Of a stretch of 64,000 nt of DNA, positions 10,995 through 22,065 are shown piece after piece. The stretch is taken from assembly GCF_000516985.1 (NCBI RefSeq), contig NW_006917092.1, positions 4,717,924-4,781,923 on the forward strand. The letters are read 5' to 3'. The translations under genes and the position numbers were made by a program. The DNA comes from Pestalotiopsis fici W106-1. Lineage: Eukaryota; Ascomycota; Sordariomycetes; Amphisphaeriales; Sporocadaceae. How positions within the stretch are numbered: position 1 is the first letter of the stretch; each line of letters begins with the position of its first letter. Under the pieces are notes generated by a model. That model did no database searches and was not told where the DNA came from. It worked only from the letters and a program-made list of their open reading frames with translations.

Positions 10995-12686
10995 GTTAAA
11001 TGACTTGGGGAAGGAGAGATATCTTTGAGAATGAATGTCAGATATCTGAAGTGACTGTGGAAGGATTATTGGGATGTAGTGAAGATGATGGGATCTATAG
11101 ATTGAAAGACTGTTTGATTGTGTGATGATGAATGATGGTTGAAAAAGCGCGGATAGTCGACCTCCTTATATATTCATTTTCTCTACCAGACATGAGGAAC
11201 ACGGCGCTGCCATCTTCACGACCATGGCGGTGATTCCCGAACCTGACGCTACATCTCAAAGGTCACACAAGGCCATCGAGGTCTTGTTCTGAGAACCATT
11301 CAGTCGGTACTCTCTCTAAGTGGCTGCTGTTTCTTCTAGAATGCTTCTAGTCAGGGGAAACGAATCATGGACCTTGTTTAGCCCAACGGATTTGTATCGT
11401 TCTAGACTCAAGCACTTATTTTTAGAGCAACGAAGTAATGTGGCTTGTGACCGTCGACCCAGGTAGATGGAACCTTTGCAGCTATCATACAAATCTGAGT
11501 CAGTTGGGCTGATAGCTTGGTATTCTCACCATGTATAGCCCTGCGTCATGGCTTCCGCATTGCCGCAACGGTGTGTCCGGCCACCAGTCAGCTATCATTT
11601 CTGTCTTTCCCGCGCTTACAATTTCCGACTTCATGCCAAGACTCCAATATGGCGTAAATGAATCCAGTTCAAGCTCTCTATACTCGGAAACGCCATGTAT
11701 ACGGTATGGAAAGGACGGACAACGCGAACTCGCATCACGTGAATGCAACCCTCTATATTGCAAAAAATACAGTATTCTTGGCAAAGAATGAAATGATTGT
11801 TTTCTATAATGTATTTGATCCTGGATACATTTACGAGAGCGAAGACCGGTCTAGAAAGTCTTGGCCAGACCAACGCTGCTGTAATGCTACCATCTACTCA
11901 CCTCACAGATACGTATTACGACTAACAATATTCTCACCCAAGTTTCACTCACCACGAACATCGAAAGACTTATACATTTGAGCTAGTTATAAAATGTAAA
12001 ACCCGGATTTGCTTCCAATATTTGTTTGCTTAGAGGGGTTCTGTGTTCGGCGCGACAGAGGATGGGTTGGAAGAGACTGAGACATCTGACTCGGTACCTG
12101 AGCATCGGATGTCTCACCTGATTCTCTGCTTGGAAGGGCACTACGAAGACGAAGACTCAGAATTAGCGCATCAGTCGGGGAGCGTTTGGTTTAGATACTG
12201 TCCGTGTCCTGATCGATTCCAACGGCAACACCCGGCCTAAATCTTACGCTTATCCAGCACATGACTGCTTCTCGGGCTGACTTTGTCTTTATCAACAGCT
12301 GGATCAAGCCTAGTCGCAATCGTGATTATAACGATTAACTTCTCTAGATTGATGTTTAGGCATCTAGGTAGCCTTGGTATGAGGTCCAGACTCTTTGCAA
12401 CGAAACACCATGCAGATCCGGGGAAGGCTCAAACCCGTTACTTTAGTCAAACTGTTCTGCAAGTGCTCACCTTGCCGTGACCGTGTCCTTGGCAATCAAT
12501 AATTTTCATTTGATTCTGCTTACGAATGCTCAATGCACCTTCTCGAGTCAGAAGTGTGAAACTGACGTGACAAGAATGAAAATGGCCGAATCATTCAATT
12601 CAGGGTATGAAACTCTTCACTATCTCATGTACCTCATTAGCTTGCCATGATGCTATTCCCCTCGTCGAACAGGGGAGCTTCCCAAT
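10995..12686. other. Intergenic region, no gene seen
   Basis: 1.7 kb between the GDSL-esterase promoter and the MFS gene's 3' end. Positions 10995-11180 are the esterase promoter and leader. From 11200 onward only short, motif-free frames occur on both strands. I see no repeat shared with other parts of the window. Confidence 0.5.
11165..11172 (-). promoter_or_regulatory. TATA box of the GDSL-esterase gene
   Basis: TATATAAG on the minus strand, about 170 bp upstream of the ATG at 10994. Between them lies a long leader rich in TGA/TGATGA triplets. Confidence 0.5.
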
Positions 12687-14312
12687 TCATAGAAGAGCAT
12701 GAACTCTTCCAACAAGGTCCCAATACTGCTTAGCTGACCTTCTTCGCAGAGACTTTCCTTTCCAAATCATTATCAAGAAAGTCCCAGTACACCCCAATGA
12801 CAGGAATCCAGCCATGATGAAACAGTTTCGCATTCCCATATTTGTATACCAGGGTGTAATTCCGTATGATATCGCAAAACCCATGGTGTTACGTATGACT
12901 ATTACGGAAGTAGTTGAGTGTCCACTAATATCTTTAAAGCAGTCCACGTTGTATGATAATGCAATAGACCCGCCTGTCACACAAGCAAAAGTCAAAATCC
13001 CCAATCCAAAGGCCAGACCGACCCAATGGATATCATAGTATGCACCGACGCCCCAGATGATCAAGCCTATACACGAGAGAACTGAGGACATGGCAAGGGG
13101 CCACAGGCGATGCTCGGGCTCGCGGACGCCCTTGTTCTTCTTTGCCAAATAAATAGCGAAGCGATCGGCCACGATGCCTGACCATACACAGGCGACGGCG
13201 GCACCAATGATAGGCCCGACATACATTGAGCCAACAGCACCGGTTGACCATCCATATGGCTCGGCACTGAGGACTGGGCTAATTGTTCCATTTAGCACAT
13301 TGTACCAGGAAAGATTGATACCATAGATAAAGCCAGCCCAAAGCACGGTGGGGAATCGTGCAATAATCACCAGCGGTAGCAACATTGACTTAGACATGGA
13401 GCTTAGGGATGGGCGTCCGGCAAGAAGTCTAAATGGTTTAAGGCTTGCCCAGATTCCCTTTTTAGTCTTTGCTTGATAAGGTCCACCTCTTGGAGGCTCG
13501 GAAGAGGTCTCTGTCGGTGAAGACATTCCCGTCTTTTCCCCGTTAACAGGTTTCTCTGATGTGGCGGGGCTTTCATCCGCAGCCTGTTCTAGACCCTCCA
13601 GTGTGGTGCGGAAATACATTGTTTCTTCCATGAAGAAGAAGAGAATTATGAACGTGACAGCTGCCATGATGGCGCCAAAGTGCATCGTCCATCGCCATCC
13701 GAACGCCTCGGCGAACCAGCCTGCACAGAGCGGCGCAAGAAAGTTGGAGCCAAATAGTGTAAATACGTATAGTGACATCCAAGTACCGCGGTCATGCGCA
13801 AAAAAGACGTCCGGAATGCTGACTTCGGGCAAGGATTCGATGCACGCGCCAAAGAAGCCAATGATGATGCGGTGCGCATACCATTCGCCTTCGCTCCGGG
13901 TATACGCCGTCCAGACCATGAGCGGTACCGAGGCCAGTGCCGAGATCAAATACACACCGCGCCTCCCATAAGCCAGGGCAATGGGTTGCCAGAACAGACA
14001 GCCCCATCCAAGGAAGAGGAACATCAAGCCCGTTCCCTGGACCAATGCAGCTGTCGTGATGCCGGTATCTGCAGTAATGTCGGAAAGGACGGAATACTGG
14101 AGGGTCAAGGGAAAACCAATGCCCAAGGTATAGCAGAGAACCATACCAGCCAGCATTCGCTTCCGTTGCGGAGTCCAGTTGAGCGGGTCTTCGGGATCGT
14201 CGCTGGGACGCGGTACGAGCTCTATGGCACCTCCGGACGCGGCTACCTCGGGCATGTTGATGAGGTGGACCGTCCCGGGTGTCACATCGGGAGCCTCAAT
14301 GTGAGATGCCAT
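12687..14312 (-). CDS. MFS transporter (drug:H+ antiporter-like)
   Basis: Intronless. I start at MASHIEAPD (14312), giving 541 residues; a 22-residue upstream extension to 14378 is open but lacks conservation signals. The cytosolic N-terminal signature DPEDPLNWTPQRKR is typical of fungal DHA/allantoate-type MFS permeases. About twelve hydrophobic segments follow, with the loop-2 motif AYGRRGVYLISAL and a long hydrophilic central loop rich in Ser, Pro, Glu and Thr between helices 6 and 7. The likely role is proton-coupled export or import of a small organic molecule at the plasma membrane; the substrate is unknown. It stands alone, not obviously linked to a pathway. Confidence 0.88.
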   Translation of the reverse strand: MASHIEAPDVTPGTVHLINMPEVAASGGAIELVPRPSDDPEDPLNWTPQRKRMLAGMVLCYTLGIGFPLTLQYSVLSDITADTGITTAALVQGTGLMFLFLGWGCLFWQPIALAYGRRGVYLISALASVPLMVWTAYTRSEGEWYAHRIIIGFFGACIESLPEVSIPDVFFAHDRGTWMSLYVFTLFGSNFLAPLCAGWFAEAFGWRWTMHFGAIMAAVTFIILFFFMEETMYFRTTLEGLEQAADESPATSEKPVNGEKTGMSSPTETSSEPPRGGPYQAKTKKGIWASLKPFRLLAGRPSLSSMSKSMLLPLVIIARFPTVLWAGFIYGINLSWYNVLNGTISPVLSAEPYGWSTGAVGSMYVGPIIGAAVACVWSGIVADRFAIYLAKKNKGVREPEHRLWPLAMSSVLSCIGLIIWGVGAYYDIHWVGLAFGLGILTFACVTGGSIALSYNVDCFKDISGHSTTSVIVIRNTMGFAISYGITPWYTNMGMRNCFIMAGFLSLGCTGTFLIMIWKGKSLRRRSAKQYWDLVGRVHALL

Positions 14313-15133
14313 GGCTTGCGCGCTCGCAGCACTAGTATGCCAGTTTTTAAAGAAGAGAAGGAGTACCGTTTGTGCCAAGGGCTATGGCCAGGTGTTGCAC
14401 CACGCACGTTGTGACTGAAGGTTATGGCGTTCACGGAAAGCATCATTGGACATCAGATGGATCTGGCTGGGTGAATAGCAACTATAAAAGACTACAAGCA
14501 TAAGTGCCAGGTGTGTACTTGGATATCTTTATCATCGGAACTGCCGTGGAAGGCTCGATTGCTGTCGTCGCAGGCATCCTAATCGCTGATCATTGCTCTC
14601 CTCACATAATGCCGGCTGCCGGTTAGGCTTTTGGAAAACACTTATTGTGCCGATCTCATGCGTCCGATAACATGCACGACTGGGATATTATCGATCCGTT
14701 TCTTGCAACATGCAGCCGCTAGACATGATACAAGGAGCTAGCATTTGCATCACCAACATGACCGTATTGAGGTCTGGTCGTAAATAACCCCAATGGCACG
14801 AGGCTACGCTTGTGAGGGCGCACACACATTGCAAACCATTTCCTACCATGCAGCACATGCCGTCAATATTTGTGAGTAGGATGGCAATCGGAACATGTGT
14901 TGTATGCCCGATGTGATCATCGGTAGTCTTATCAGACTCCACGTAGCGGAGCCGGGGTTTAGCACCGGCACTTTCAAGTCGCATCCCTGTACTGGCGATC
15001 CACGATTAGATAAGAGAGCCGTTTCCATGATCCCAAGGCATAACATATTTGCGAGCTAACTCATCCCGACAACAGTTTCTCCGCCTCTATACGCCTCCGG
15101 GCCTGCTGGGTATCGCAGGTGTCACATCTGGTT
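14313..15133. other. Intergenic region with one copy of dispersed repeat A
   Basis: MFS promoter side plus the 3' flank of the gene at 15134-16266. It contains repeat A copy 1 at 14906-15043. No supported ORF. Confidence 0.5.
14906..15043 (+). repeat. Dispersed repeat A, copy 1
   Basis: Shares with 18679-18846 the ordered blocks GCCCGATGTG, GTCTTATCAGACTCCACG followed by AGCGGAGCC, GTCGCATCC, GGCGATCCAC, TTAGATAAGAG/CTAGATAAGAG and a terminal CAAGG. Copy 2 carries about 30 extra bases in the middle. Both copies are in the same orientation and bracket the gene pair at 15.1-17.9 kb. The AGACTCCACG..GCGGAGCC core is an imperfect dyad. Probably a decayed mobile-element fragment. Confidence 0.75.
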
Positions 15134-16266
15134 TTATAGATCTATATCCACTATTGGTCTGGTACCTGTCAGTCGTCCCTTTCTCTTGGTGATGGTTACC
15201 CGGTCTATGCCACCTTCGAATCTTTTGGTTTCCTTATTAAACCACGCTTTAATATCATCGTCCTCGATCCCGTCCAGAACATCCTCGGGTGCCATGGTCT
15301 GCCCCCACAGATAGGAGATGGCCCAAACCTCCAGCATCGATCGCCACATACCGAATGTGTCCTCGGGAATACGGAGTCGAGCGCGAATAAGGCTTTCAAG
15401 TAAAACTGGGAGAGTCGGATAGTAGAGGAAGCCGTCTACACATGTGAATCTGGGATCGTCAGTTGCACCTTTTTCGTTGGGTTGTTGCGCGTGAGGTTGC
15501 TCCTCGTGGGGTTGCTCCTCGTGGAGTTGCTCCTCGTGGGATTGCTCCTCGTGGGGTTGCTCTTCGGGAGGTTGCATTATATTTGCCGGATTTATGAGGT
15601 CTGGTAACGTTTTTGTGTCGAGTAAACTTTCCCTTGGCTGCAGCGGGTGTGGCTCCAGACGTGACTCAGATTCTGGAAGTGGCTTGATTTCTGCAGGCGG
15701 GGGGGTTTCCTGGAGCACTTCATCGTCTTGTAGTAGTGTTTTTGCCTGTGATATCTCGTTTCGCTGCGATGGCCTTCCTTCCTGCTCTGTTTCGCCTTGG
15801 CTTGCTTCCATACTTCCTAAACGTGGCGGTCCAAGACCAACGAAGGAAGGAAGAATAAAAGCGACAGGCTCGTTGCCAATCCTCTCATAACCCGCGGGAA
15901 ATGCGAAACGGATGGAATTATTATCGAGGTCTTCAAATTCTGGTATCCAAGTTTCGTGCAAACGCTGAGTTTTGTCGTCCAGGGTTTGCAACTTGGCAGG
16001 GTCGCAGGAAACCCATGACCAGTTTGCGCGACGAAATCCGGCCTCAAGCATTTTTGTCTCAGCGAGGTCGCGGTCGCATTCATTGACGATGAAGATGTAT
16101 CCCTGACGCTTCCGTATAAATATCTGAAATACGCGATGTCTTGTGAAGCTACGATAGAAATTGCAGCACTTACCCGGATAAACGCCCTTACCCCACAGTG
16201 TTGTAGGGCAGGTCCGCCCCAGACCACCAGTGGAATGGGTTTTAAGACTTCGGCTAGATAATCCAT
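15134..16266 (-). CDS. Conserved fungal protein, possible nucleotidyltransferase-like fold, with low-complexity insert
   Basis: Two exons. Exon 1 runs from 16266 (MDYLAEVLKP..) to a GTAAGT donor near 16174; exon 2 resumes at an ATTTCAG acceptor near 16120 and runs to 15134. The N-terminal part has VVWGGPALQHCGV, then IFIVNECDRDLAETKMLEAGF. A W-G-x-x-A-L-x-x-H-G-V block followed by a V-x-E/D strand is a pattern I associate with a family of uncharacterised fungal proteins that look nucleotidyltransferase-like; this is recognition, not proof. The C-terminal part (YPTLPVLLESLIRARL, then SMLEVWAISYLWG and GGIDRVTITKRKGR) looks like a second conserved block. Between them lies a Glu/Pro/Gln-rich insert with tandem EEQPH units. 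An alternative donor a few codons earlier is possible. Divergent from the gene at 17234. Confidence 0.6.
15477..15570 (-). repeat. 15-bp tandem repeat encoding EEQPH-type units
   Basis: Five to six imperfect copies of a 15-nt unit (plus strand: GTTGCTCCTCGTGGG) inside the coding sequence. They give EEQPH, EEQSH, EEQLH, EEQPH, EEQPH and a degenerate AQQPN. Copy number is likely variable between strains. Confidence 0.85.
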
Positions 16267-17233
16267 TGAGTGGGAGTGAAGAGAACTGGCTCCGACGAAT
16301 GTTGCGTGAAGTTTCCTTGTTGCTGGATGTACGTGAACTTGGGCATCGAATGTCGCAACGGTGATCGATGAGGGGCGGGGTTGTTCATGATTGTAACTCG
16401 TACAGCTACCCGCTAACTTGTTGTGTCATGGTGCCGAAGTTTATCCGCTACTGTTGGTTCCAAGGTTGCAGTCCAGGTTGCCGGGGTCCCAGGCCCCAGC
16501 GGCGCGGAAGGTCCTGGGGCGCCTCCCGGGCGTCAACGGCTTTCATGTGCCTCGTAGCCGCAGGGCGTATGTAGATATCCCCGTTGTCACACGCGCTTAG
16601 ACGACAGTCCCTGCTATCATTCTGAGAGTCCACTAAATTATACTGAGTTGGGATTGACAAAGATGGCCCGGCCCATTACTTGTCGCGCGCGCTTGATCCC
16701 CCGCAACATGGCACCCAAATATAGGTACGAAGCTCTGTAGGAAGCGAATAGAAGAGGTTTGATTGCCGGAGCTGTATTTCCTCATGAACCAAAGTCGTGG
16801 TTCCTGGGCCGCCAGGATCTAGTCCAGGCAGGGAGGCAGGGGTCAATAGCTGCTCTCATATTCCACGCGCGCGCGTAGGCCCAATTGCCTGTATGGTGAT
16901 CTGATTTTTGAAGGAGGACTGTGATAACCCAACATGCGAGCCGCGATGAATCGCTCAGCAATTTGTTCCCTGGTGATTCGAAGGAAGAACCAACAATGGC
17001 AGACTAAAGCTCCATAATGGCGTGTGTTCTAATACGTTGCCTTCATGCTGAGGGCTCGGGGGTCTCCTGGCGACGACAAAGCAAGTATATATATATCATA
17101 TCACAGGACATCGGAATGTCTCGATATCCATCATTCACTCCTATTCGACCTTCACCATTGTACCTTAACTTCTCATTCTACCCTTTTTCAACTATTCTTT
17201 AACTATTTCTCGCCGCTGTACCCACGACACAAT
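16267..17233. promoter_or_regulatory. Divergent intergenic region of the NTase-like pair
   Basis: 967 bp between two divergent starts. Contains a GC-rich patch at 16470-16530 and the TATA-like run at 17086-17096 for the rightward gene. An open frame overlapping the start (from 17045) is just leader sequence. No other gene. Confidence 0.5.
17086..17096 (+). promoter_or_regulatory. TATA element for the NTase-fold gene
   Basis: TATATATATAT, 138 bp upstream of the chosen ATG at 17234, followed by a pyrimidine-rich leader typical of fungal genes. Confidence 0.5.
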
Positions 17234-17929
17234 ATGCCTCAATCTGCTCAGCTAACCCCCGAGGAGCTCGTGGAAGTTGCTCAGAAAATATCAGAGCTCC
17301 TGGGTGGGAAAGTCAAGTTTGCAGTTATTGGTGGCGCCGCGTGCTCACTTGTTCGAGTGGCTTCGGACGCTGAATATCGTGGTACTTCAGACCTAGACCT
17401 TGTCATTCAGCCAAACAAATCCTATAACGCCGAGGTCATCTCAAACTGGCTGGTCCAAAAACACCCAAAGATCATCCGATCTGTTGAGCAGTTTGGAGTG
17501 AGGATTCCTGCGATCCCTATCTATCGTGGGAAAGACGAATACCTCGTGGAGATCGAGATTTTCGACGTCGAAGCCTGGCCAAACAGGCAACAGTACAACA
17601 TTGCAGACACAGCTTCAAATCCAATGACAACACTTACTTTCTCACCCGACCAGTATTCAGGATCAAGCGGAGATTGGAAGATTCCTGTCATGCACCCAGT
17701 GTGGCTTTTACGAGAAAAGATACTGTCTCAGTATGAGCGTGAGGGATCTGTGAAGGAAAGAACCGATATTTCAGATCTTCAGATCATGTTGCAAGTCGTC
17801 GATCCGAAATCCCTGGTGTTATCTGCACACAATCATGTCACAGCTTTGCAAAATTTAATGGCGAAAAGACCGGATTTGATCAACAAGTTGAGAAGAGCCA
17901 TTGTATGCTACCCGGTTTTTGGGGACTAA
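17234..17929 (+). CDS. Nucleotidyltransferase-fold protein
   Basis: 231 residues from MPQSAQLTPEELVEVA. The upstream in-frame ATG at 17045 falls before the TATA element, so I reject it. The signature VIGGAACSLV, then GTSDLDLVI, gives the G-G-(x)n-S-D-L-D-L pattern of the polymerase-beta-like nucleotidyltransferase fold (helix-turn GG plus metal-binding D-x-D). A third acidic strand may be YLVEIEIFDVEAW. The later segment HPVWLLREKILSQYER, then TDISDLQIMLQ, matches the helical part of AbiEii/MNT-type proteins. Many fungi carry stand-alone genes like this of unknown role. Transfer activity on nucleotide or RNA is inferred from fold only. It is divergent from the gene at 15134-16266, and both are flanked by repeat A. 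Confidence 0.75.
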   Translation: MPQSAQLTPEELVEVAQKISELLGGKVKFAVIGGAACSLVRVASDAEYRGTSDLDLVIQPNKSYNAEVISNWLVQKHPKIIRSVEQFGVRIPAIPIYRGKDEYLVEIEIFDVEAWPNRQQYNIADTASNPMTTLTFSPDQYSGSSGDWKIPVMHPVWLLREKILSQYEREGSVKERTDISDLQIMLQVVDPKSLVLSAHNHVTALQNLMAKRPDLINKLRRAIVCYPVFGD

Positions 17930-18004
17930 GCACCATCATGTGTTGGATATTACGTTGATTCATTTTTATGATTGGAAATTGCGCTTTGGTTGGTTTTTTT
18001 TGGT

Positions 18005-18024
18005 GGGGGGGGGGGGGGGGGGGG
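18005..18024 (+). repeat. Poly-G tract (20 nt)
   Basis: Uninterrupted G run just downstream of the NTase-fold gene's stop. Such runs are prone to length error in assembly and to slippage in vivo. Confidence 0.9.
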
Positions 18025-18678
18025 TTATGGGAAATGTTAAAGAAGGTACAATAACATTAATTAACATGGTTTCTTGAACCAGCACCGTCTCAACTAGCTT
18101 CGCTAGCTAGAGTATGGCTTAGATATGGGCGTGTATTTAAAGGTTATGTCCCTTAGTGGTAGCGAGTTATTATTAAGAGATCCGGGTATAAACAATTATA
18201 TTGAGTAGTTACATATGCTTCGCAAATGAAGAACTTCGAATAATACGAGTGCTGAAGCGTATGAAAAGGTCAAAATAAATAATTTGAAATAATATGGTGC
18301 AAATAGGTGACTTACTTTGTTAGGTGCTAAACACTGCGCTAGGTATTATTAATATACCTAATTCCCCCGCAGCTATAATAGCTTTCGCCCTCTCTTATAT
18401 ATCACACTTTCCCATAGCCCCACTTTGCCCAAATAGTATAGATTAAGAGATCACCCTTTAGGATCATCACTCTCGGGGCTCGCAGCCAGGCAAAGCACAC
18501 TTACTTACTTTTGAATGGAATAATTTACGGCCTTAACATTTAATCGTATATAGCCCTAAGGATGCATATTTGTAGAGAATTGCCAGGGCGCATAAATCTT
18601 ATCAGCCATTTTTTCACATATAACATGTACTACCGTTAATATTAATGGGTTAAATGGTAGTAGGAATATATTATATAG

Positions 18679-18846
18679 GCCCGATGTGTTCAAAGTCTTA
18701 TCAGACTCCACGCAGCGGAGCCAGGCTCAAGTACGAACACTTCGTCTAATGTACATAATCTGTAGCTATGTCGCATCCTTGTACACTACAGGCGATCCAC
18801 AGCTAGATAAGAGGACCATTTAGATAACCTCAACGCCAAGGTACAA
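18679..18846 (+). repeat. Dispersed repeat A, copy 2
   Basis: Partner of 14906-15043, same orientation, with an extra segment of about 30 bp between the AGCGGAGCC and GTCGCATCC blocks. It lies at the right edge of the decayed AT-rich stretch. Confidence 0.75.
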
Positions 18847-19514
18847 CCCCCGCGTCTGTAATCTGTACTACTTAGCGCCTATGTTAGTGCTTGGGCTGTA
18901 GGGCCGATTTACTCGAAACCTTGTGGTCAATGAGAATGATAAGAGCATATCAGTATCGAAAAGTCAGCATTGCCGACAAGATATGCGGGCTGCGGTCGCT
19001 TCTTTCTATGTACAACCTTCGTTACAAGACGGGCATCGCCATTCAAACTACTGTACGTTGCAGGCTTGGCGGTTCCCGACATGGTACCAATGCTACATTT
19101 GACATCATTTCAGAACATGCGAAATCAATCCGTCCAGTCAAATAGACATTCTATCTTAGCAAATCGATGCAAAGGAGCCGCTGTGGCGTCACTTCAATGT
19201 TCTTAGTGCTGCATTGAATCTGCTGATGAAAGCAAGTATTTTCCCGTCCACCTTGCCTTCCACCATCGGAACCAGCCCACAGTCGCGCCTTTCGGATTCT
19301 GCCCGATAATCTCGACTGCACCATAATCATGAACCAATCATTCCTCTTTTCAATCACGTTTGGCTGAAATACGACCCATTTCAGATTGACGGACACTGCA
19401 ACCAAAACATCATCAAATTTACGGCCGTGCAACCCCTACATTTCTTTTCAACTTTGGCAAAGTCGCTTTGTAAAGAAGAGGTTAAGCAAATTCGACTGAA
19501 GCACAAACAACACC

Positions 19515-21241
19515 ATGGTGTCGACAACTCTCCCCATCGTCCAGCCAGGATCACTTCCCACCGGCACGCCGCAGTTTGAATCATTGAAGCGACGCCACCT
19601 CGGTGAGTTTGCGGCCAAGGTGCCGAAAGAGTTGATTCTCCCACGAGATGTGATTGAGAACCCTCCGAAGGATGTGACCGGCATTCCGGCTTCATGTGGA
19701 CTCTTGACACCGGAAGAGGTCGAGATTACGGAAAAGTACGACGCAACGGCTCTCGCAGAGGCTATCGCGGCTAGGAAACTCACCTCGGTGGCCGTAGTCA
19801 CTGCTTTTGCCAAGCGCGCCATCATTGCCCATCAACTGACATGCTGCCTGGGAGAATGGTTCATGACCGAAGCAGTGGCTAGAGCCAAGGAGTTGGACGA
19901 CCATCTTGCAGCTACGGGGAAAACCATTGGCCCGCTGCATGGTGTACCCATAAGCGTCAAAGAGCACATTCCCGTCAAAGGACATTCTGTGCTTGGTGCA
20001 TCCTGGGATACCAGAAGAATCGCCAAGGAAGACTGCCACAGTAAGTCTGCCGGACCATCAACGATGTTTTGTTACGAAACATGGCTGACATGATTCTAGT
20101 GATATCCATCCTTCGCGAAGCCGGTGCTGTCTTCTACTGCAAGACCATGCAACCTCAGGCCTTGATGCATCTGGAGACTGTATCTCTGGCTGGTCGTACG
20201 CTTAACCCTCACAACATTCTGTTGAGTGCTGGTGGCTCGACTGGTGGTGAAGGTGCTCTGGTGGCGATGCGCGGCTCCGTCCTCGGCATCGGTACCGATA
20301 TTGGTGGTAGCGTTCGTGGTCCTTCTGGTTTCTGTGGTATATATGGGTTCAAGCCCACGTCATACACGTTGCCAATGAAGGACTTTTCGGAAGGAGGCTT
20401 TTCAGCTGAGCTCAATGTCTTGTGCTCGGTCGGACCAATGTGCACATCAGCTCGGGACATGGATCTGTTCATGTCCGTCATTTTAAGCGCCAAGCCTTAC
20501 CTCAAAGACCCACGGATCATTCCAATCCCTTGGACTGGTCTGGCTACCGAACAGAAGAAGACTCCCTTGAAGATTGGATTCATGATGAATGACGGTGTGA
20601 TTGAGCCGCAGCCTCCAGTCACAAAAGGCCTGCAATGGGTAAGAGAACGTCTACAGTCGCATCCTGATTTTGAAGTCAAAGACTTTGCGCCCTTCAAGGT
20701 GGCCGAAGCCATAAAGAATTTGCGCCTCGCCTATTATCCGGACGGAGGCAAGGTGTTGCGCGATCATTTCAGAGCTTCCGGTGAGCCGACGCTTCCATTG
20801 ACAGAATGGATCGTACGAGATGCAGAGGGGGACGACATTGGGAGCTCTGGAGTTCTCAAGCATCGACTGCTGCGCGACGATTTCCGGTGCGACTTTGCCG
20901 AGCACTGGAATGCACAAGACGTGGACATAATCATTTGTCCAGTATTTGTCGGGACAGCGTGTTCGCACGAGACGGCCTTTTACTGGAACTACACGGGTTT
21001 CTGGAACTATGTCGACGCTCCCGGTGTAGTCATTCCGACGCCAATCAAGGCAGGGCCAAAAGGGACAGAGACGTACACTAACCAAACACCACTGAGCCAC
21101 GAGTGTACCCATGTGCGCGAACTATGGGAGGAAGGCGATTTCGAAGGGGCGCCCGTCAATATCCAGATCTGTGCAAGGAAATATCATGATAATGATCTCT
21201 TTGCTGCATTGAGTGCGATTGAAAAAGCTCTACGTTCCTGA
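19515..21241 (+). CDS. Amidase-signature family hydrolase
   Basis: Two exons, 19515-20040 and 20100-21241 (59-nt intron), 555 residues. The catalytic Ser-cisSer-Lys triad of the amidase signature is visible: Lys in PISVKEHIP, the cis-Ser in GGSTGGEGAL, and the nucleophile Ser in GTDIGGSVRGP. FCGIYGFKPTSY completes the fold signature. No signal peptide, so intracellular. Fungal relatives are general amidases (acetamidase, indole-acetamide or fatty-amide hydrolases) that split a carboxamide into acid and ammonia. It lies in an otherwise catabolic-looking stretch with an epimerase-like protein and an FAD monooxygenase. The substrate is not determinable here. Confidence 0.92.
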
Positions 21242-22065
21242 TGAAGTATGGAGAATATCATCGGTATGCCGCTAGCAGAGTATCGGGCCAGCTCAACATG
21301 CAAGAATTGGCGAACTTCAAATTGAGGAGAAGCCGTGGGATTGCGAATCGCAGGGTGGGAGAGAGTGTTGTAAAGACGCGTATCATGCCAATCAATCGCG
21401 CGGCCGTCCTCCGGTCGCCGGGTCAAACGTCCAGTCCTTAGACCTTTCACATCCTAGTATAATCAATGCTTCTTACTAATTGAGCACGCTATAACATCCC
21501 AAGTCACAGTGTATGATCGTCGGAGATGGAGCAAGATCCAATGCCTTATTCCGAGCGCTAAAACATAGAGTTCCACCTGGATGAAGCCTAAGCCTTAGGT
21601 CTTCGACATGCCCTGCACCAAACCAATTAGGGATTAAACTGTTGGCACGGTCTAGTCCGAGTATTCGACTGGTGATTCAATATGAACACGGAATGAATCA
21701 GTCCTTGTTCCAAACCGTGGTGCATCCAGTGCCTTTTTCAGATTCTTTCCAAACACCGTCCTACCACATATGCCATTAGTGTCCTCAATACTCGTGCCTA
21801 GACAATCTTTGATTGTGAATAGTATTTCCAGTGCTGTTCAAAGCTATGGGTGGCGCCGTTTGTTAGTCAGTTGGCACCGGAGCTGTCCAAAGATTACGGT
21901 CTTATATGGACTTCAATCATGAACAAATTGTGATCATATTGTATAATCTCAAAGAATCTAAGCAAATGGTAATCTTTATATAATAAAATGTCTATGACAT
22001 TAAGAATTCAATCAAATAAGCTCTACATGATGCAAGTACGCGACTTTTGAACGATGGCTACAAAA
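21242..22065. other. Intergenic, convergent 3' ends
   Basis: About 820 bp between the amidase stop and the epimerase-like gene's stop. No supported ORF, and no repeat shared with the rest of the window. Confidence 0.5.

Larger units (their letters stand above)
17930..19514. other. AT-rich intergenic region with poly-G tract and repeat A copy 2
   Basis: Holds a run of 20 G at 18005-18024. An AT-rich stretch without ORFs follows (18025-18675), rich in TA and TATA words and looking mutationally decayed. Repeat A copy 2 lies at 18679-18846. Past 18890 the composition is normal, but I can support no gene before the amidase start at 19515. Confidence 0.5.

Noticed and set aside
13794..14414. 206-residue plus-strand frame antisense to the MFS gene
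   Set aside because: Shadow of a clear membrane transporter on the other strand.
17045..17233. N-terminal extension of the NTase-fold protein
   Set aside because: The extension spans the TATA-like element and the pyrimidine-rich leader; the conserved protein starts at 17234.
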